From NCBI GenBank assembly GCA_023379355.1, contig JAMCUD010000103.1, positions 771-16,561 of the forward strand: 15,791 bases of DNA, written 5' to 3'. The first letter of the stretch is position 1, and each line of letters opens with the position of its first letter. Position numbers and translations under genes: made by a program. The stretch comes from Thermoplasmatota archaeon. Lineage in GTDB: Archaea; Thermoplasmatota; Thermoplasmata; Thermoplasmatales; Thermoplasmataceae. Under the pieces are notes generated by a model. It worked only from the letters and a program-made list of their open reading frames with translations. It had not been told where the DNA came from and did no database searches. This document shows, piece after piece, positions 13,274-15,791 of this stretch.

Positions 13274-14554
13274 CTAAATGGAATTCAGGAAATTCTCTAT
13301 CCGCTTGGTTTCCTGCTTCCCATCAAGCATATTCCTGAGGGTAACACTGCCAGAACTGACCTCCTTTGAACCCAGTATTATGGCGAAGTTGCAGCCATTT
13401 GCAGAGGCGGACTTAAGCTGGGCAGAGAGACTTCTCTTCCCCATATCCCTTATGACCTCAAACCCTTTCCTCCTGAGATCAATTGAGAGTTTCAGGGAAG
13501 CCTCTTCGGCGTCATCTGAAGCTGTGCAGATATAATATCTGGTGCCGGCTTCGTTTTTTCTCCACAGGCCTGACCTTTTGAGAAGAAGCTCCAGCACAAC
13601 ATCACCCATTCCAAAGCCTATGGCAGGGATGTCCTGGCCAGAGATGAGGGATGATAGACCATTGTATCTTCCACCGCCCAGGATAGCCCTAAGTTCTCCC
13701 CGTATGTCAAATGCCTCGAAGACCAGTCCCGTATAATAGGACAACCCTCTTACGGTTGAGAAATCCATGACTACGGCAGAGGAGGTGTAATGTGAAATCA
13801 TCCTTATTGTGGATATCACACGATCCAGTGATTCCTTCAGTTCCCCGCTGATTTCCATGAACTCTCCAATGAATGCAACAGAATCTTCTGCCTTCACCCT
13901 GCTAGCGGCAAGCTTCTCTATTATGCTTGCGGAGGTGTCATTCACGCCTGCTTCGTGGAGCAGGCCCAGGAAATCCTGCCGATCTATCTTCCTGAACCTG
14001 TCAATAATACCGAAAACCCTCGGAATATCTTCTACGCCAAGAGTCTTGAGTATTTCATCCATCATCTTCCTGTGATTTATCCTTATCTCATAGTTCCCGG
14101 CAAGTCCCAGAGAGTCGAGTATTGTGCATGCGAGACCGACGATCTCCGAATCTGCCTCAGGCGTGTCTATGCCAAATATATCCGCGTTGAACTGTACGTG
14201 CTCCCTGAGCCGTCCGGACTGGGGCTCCTCATATCTCCATATCTTTGGGAGACTGAACCACCTGACAGGCCTTGGCAGATCCTTCTTTGCAGTTAACATC
14301 CTGACGACTGAGGGTGTCGCCTCTGGTATGAGCGTAACCTCCCTTCCACCCTTGTCGGTGAAAGAAAACGTCTGGCTGACAAGCTCGTCGCCGGACTTTA
14401 TTCTGTATAAATCCAGTGGTTCAACGCTGGGAAAGTCTATGATCTGGTAGCCGAAGGATCTTGCCACCTTCTTTACGGTTGAAAGCATGCTATCCCTTGG
14501 TTCAGCGTCTTCCGGATAGATGTCCCTGAAACCTCTCAGGCTCTCAAACTTCAT
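13274..14554 (-). CDS. hisS: Histidyl-tRNA synthetase
   Basis: This 426-residue class II synthetase charges tRNA(His). It has GFRDIYPED at the N-terminus (8-16), TLIPEATPSVVRM (74-86), motif 2 in IWRYEEPQSGRLREHVQF (105-122), the histidine-specific RGLSYYTG (269-276), motif 3 preceded by GGGRYNGL (293-300), and an anticodon-binding domain from about 335. The usual TLRPE arginine is replaced by Ile76, a difference I associate with Thermoplasma-type enzymes from memory, not from a search. A TATA box centred 24 bases before ATG 14554 implies a leaderless mRNA. It is divergent from the winged-helix regulator gene, with a shared spacer of about 115 bases. Confidence 0.96.
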   Translation of the reverse strand: MKFESLRGFRDIYPEDAEPRDSMLSTVKKVARSFGYQIIDFPSVEPLDLYRIKSGDELVSQTFSFTDKGGREVTLIPEATPSVVRMLTAKKDLPRPVRWFSLPKIWRYEEPQSGRLREHVQFNADIFGIDTPEADSEIVGLACTILDSLGLAGNYEIRINHRKMMDEILKTLGVEDIPRVFGIIDRFRKIDRQDFLGLLHEAGVNDTSASIIEKLAASRVKAEDSVAFIGEFMEISGELKESLDRVISTIRMISHYTSSAVVMDFSTVRGLSYYTGLVFEAFDIRGELRAILGGGRYNGLSSLISGQDIPAIGFGMGDVVLELLLKRSGLWRKNEAGTRYYICTASDDAEEASLKLSIDLRRKGFEVIRDMGKRSLSAQLKSASANGCNFAIILGSKEVSSGSVTLRNMLDGKQETKRIENFLNSI

Positions 14555-14573
14555 CCATGCCTTATGAGATTAC

Positions 14574-14582
14574 CATATAAAT
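14574..14582 (-). promoter_or_regulatory. TATA box of hisS
   Basis: The minus strand reads ATTTATATG, centred 24 bases before the hisS ATG, which predicts a leaderless transcript. Confidence 0.65.
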
Positions 14583-14632
14583 CTGATTTCCTGCCGCAAC
14601 GGATGTTTTGACAAATTTCCCCAAATGTAGAC

Positions 14633-14656
14633 AACATGTTTATATACGATCATGTT
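14633..14656. promoter_or_regulatory. Inverted repeat flanking the regulator's TATA box (candidate operator)
   Basis: AACATG (14633-14638) and CATGTT (14651-14656) are inverted copies twelve bases apart. The first is also part of the eight-base palindrome AACATGTT (14633-14640). The TATA box of the downstream winged-helix gene lies exactly between the arms, so a bound dimer would block TBP. This suggests autorepression, which is inference. Confidence 0.45.
14639..14647 (+). promoter_or_regulatory. TATA box of the winged-helix regulator gene
   Basis: The sequence TTTATATAC is centred about 26-27 bases before TTG 14670. It predicts a leaderless mRNA from that TTG and excludes ATG 14652, which would lie upstream of the transcript. 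Confidence 0.6.
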
Positions 14657-14669
14657 AATATTTTTACAG

Positions 14670-15005
14670 TTGGATAGAGTCAGGGCTGATCAGGTTTACG
14701 GCATGCTAAGAGATGCCAAATTCACGAGAAACCAGGCAAAGATACTGGCTTTGCTGGATCAGGTACCTGACGTCGGCATCACTGAGATCACCATATATCT
14801 CGGAATGAGTTCTTCCCGTGCATCGGACAGCCTCAAATCCCTTGTGAGGGACGGTTACCTTATGTCGATGGATGTGAAATATGTCATGGGAAAGGGCAGA
14901 AGCCGCAAGATTTACAGGCTGAGGATGCCGGTCAATGAGATTGCAGAGGATTTCAGGAGCAGGGTGGCTATCATGATATCCTTCAACAACATGATAGACC
15001 CCTAA
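14670..15005 (+). CDS. Winged-helix transcriptional regulator (MarR/TrmB-like)
   Basis: This protein of 111 residues carries a winged helix-turn-helix of the MarR/TrmB/ArsR type. The helices run from FTRNQAKILALLDQ (18-31) to TEITIYLGMSSSRASDSLK (38-56), with LVRDGYL leading into a basic wing (YVMGKGRSRKIYRLRM, 71-86). A short C-terminal helix follows, which could serve dimerisation. There is no separate ligand-binding domain. The frame is open to ATG 14652, but the TATA box at 14639-14647 places the transcript start at about 14668, so I prefer TTG 14670, a leaderless start. ATG 14703 is another option. An inverted repeat around the TATA box suggests self-regulation. The stop overlaps the CbiA-like stop by four bases on the other strand. 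Targets are unknown; hisS and the CbiA-like gene are neighbours only. Confidence 0.82.
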   Translation: MDRVRADQVYGMLRDAKFTRNQAKILALLDQVPDVGITEITIYLGMSSSRASDSLKSLVRDGYLMSMDVKYVMGKGRSRKIYRLRMPVNEIAEDFRSRVAIMISFNNMIDP

Positions 15006-15791
15006 TGCTCAAGCGCTTTCTGAAGCCTTTTTGAATAGCGGTTAAGCGAGAAGTGTGAATACGAACCCAGGGTATTCCTGAAAACCATACCATCGTTTCC
15101 GTCTATCCCCCTCCCCCTCAGGTTGTGAAGTGCTTTTTTTCCTTCGTCCTCAATGGTGCTATAATGGAATTCATGCCCCATGGCTATTTCGCCTTTTCTG
15201 AAGAGGATCGTATTCTCCAGGGCCTGAAGCCTTGTGTAGCCAAGTGTAAGCCGGCTGTTTTTCCTGACAGTTCCCTTGAATATGCCCGCCATTGGATATT
15301 CTCCCTCATCTGTTTCCATTTTCTTCTCCAGATACATAAGCCCGCCGCACTCGGCAATTATGTTACCTCCTGATTCTGCATAATCTACGATGACTTTCCG
15401 CAGCCTGTGGTTTTCAGAAAGTTCAACTGGGTATAGTTCAGGGTAGCCGCCACCCAGATACACCAGGTCTGGATTCTCCGGATATTCCCCTGCCAGTGGA
15501 GAGAAATAGTGGACCTTCCCCATCCTTTCCAGCGAACTTATTGAATCTGCATAGTAGAAATTGAATGCCCTGTCCTGTGCCACCCAGATACTCTTTCCTG
15601 TGGATGGTTCATCCCTTGCAACCGATACCGGAAATTTCCTGTCAGGCAGATCGTCCAGGAAACCCAGATCAATGTGATCTGCCATTGCCTGCGCCTTTTC
15701 CCTGAGTCCAGTCATCTCAGAGGCAGTGTGCAATCCCAGATGCCTCTCTGGAATTGAGAAATCTTCGTTCCACGGAACTGACCCAATTATC
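15002..15791 (-). CDS. cbiA: Cobyrinate a,c-diamide synthase-like protein, C-terminal part (5' truncated)
   Basis: The frame runs off the right edge, so the N-terminal dethiobiotin-synthetase-like ATPase domain is missing from view. The visible part starts within VPWNEDFSIPERHLGLH, the conserved linker of CbiA/CobB, which shows that the gene does not begin at the internal TTG 15733. The class I glutamine amidotransferase-like domain follows: DLVYLGGGYPELYP, then IIAECGGLMYLE with the catalytic cysteine, GHEFHYS, and SYSHFSL near the end. CbiA amidates the a and c side chains of cobyrinate using glutamine and ATP. The related methanogen enzyme CfbB acts on nickel-sirohydrochlorin for F430, and a cobyric acid synthase is another relative, but the motifs fit CbiA best. 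It shares tetrapyrrole metabolism with hemA and hemL. Confidence 0.88.
   Translation of the reverse strand, partial: IIGSVPWNEDFSIPERHLGLHTASEMTGLREKAQAMADHIDLGFLDDLPDRKFPVSVARDEPSTGKSIWVAQDRAFNFYYADSISSLERMGKVHYFSPLAGEYPENPDLVYLGGGYPELYPVELSENHRLRKVIVDYAESGGNIIAECGGLMYLEKKMETDEGEYPMAGIFKGTVRKNSRLTLGYTRLQALENTILFRKGEIAMGHEFHYSTIEDEGKKALHNLRGRGIDGNDGMVFRNTLGSYSHFSLNRYSKRLQKALEH

Noticed and set aside
14652..14669. ATG 14652 as start of the winged-helix regulator
   Set aside because: It lies only about ten bases after the TATA box centre and so would precede the transcript start.
1..15791. tRNA genes, CRISPR arrays, insertion sequences or integrase sites
   Set aside because: I looked by eye for T-arm-like GGTTC sequences, regularly spaced repeats and transposase motifs on both strands and found none.

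Overview
The window looks like a chromosomal segment from a Thermoplasma-like archaeon (Thermoplasmatales or a close relative). The archaeal assignment rests on a TATA-binding protein, an archaeal-type ribosomal protein S2, a two-domain tRNA-splicing endonuclease, a separate GMP synthetase ATP-pyrophosphatase subunit and archaeal TruD. Many genes also have a TATA box centred about 24-28 bases before the start codon, which implies leaderless mRNAs. The narrower placement rests on futalosine-pathway MqnC, a histidyl-tRNA synthetase with an IPEATP motif and a CoaD-DUF84 fusion, and it is an inference. The genes are mostly housekeeping genes in short alternating-strand operons. I see no mobile element, CRISPR array, tRNA or rRNA.

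Layout. On the + strand from 1 to 2450 are the tail of an unidentified gene, mqnC (menaquinone synthesis) and truD (tRNA pseudouridine synthase). On the - strand from 5719 back to 2451 are a PLP aminotransferase and a fused phosphopantetheine adenylyltransferase/DUF84 NTPase (one operon), then a DUF59/MIP18 iron-sulfur factor and the TATA-binding protein. From 5757 to about 6100 there is no convincing gene. On the + strand a small GTPase-like protein overlaps the tRNA-splicing endonuclease gene (to 7621). On the - strand are rpsB and guaAb (7573-9179). hemL (+) and hemA (-) converge at 10523-10540 and supply the first two steps of C5-pathway tetrapyrrole synthesis. Further - strand genes are a small zinc-ribbon membrane protein, a three-helix membrane protein downstream of a stand-alone AsnC/RAM domain, and hisS. 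A divergently transcribed winged-helix regulator follows, and the window ends inside a cobyrinate a,c-diamide synthase-like gene on the - strand.

Themes. hemL, hemA and the CbiA-like gene all belong to tetrapyrrole metabolism, while mqnC and the heme genes together fit a respiratory chain. truD, endA, hisS and rpsB serve tRNA maturation, charging and translation. Convergent gene pairs are packed tightly: truD/tbp abut exactly, endA/rpsB overlap by 49 bases, hemL/hemA by 18 and the regulator/CbiA-like gene by 4.

The points most worth checking are two genes with no usable canonical start codon (truD and the GTPase), a hairpin in the hemA leader, an inverted repeat around the regulator's TATA box, a possible C/D-box RNA downstream of hisS, and two genes whose promoters imply leaderless TTG starts. 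I found no clear evidence for a wholly new multi-gene system.
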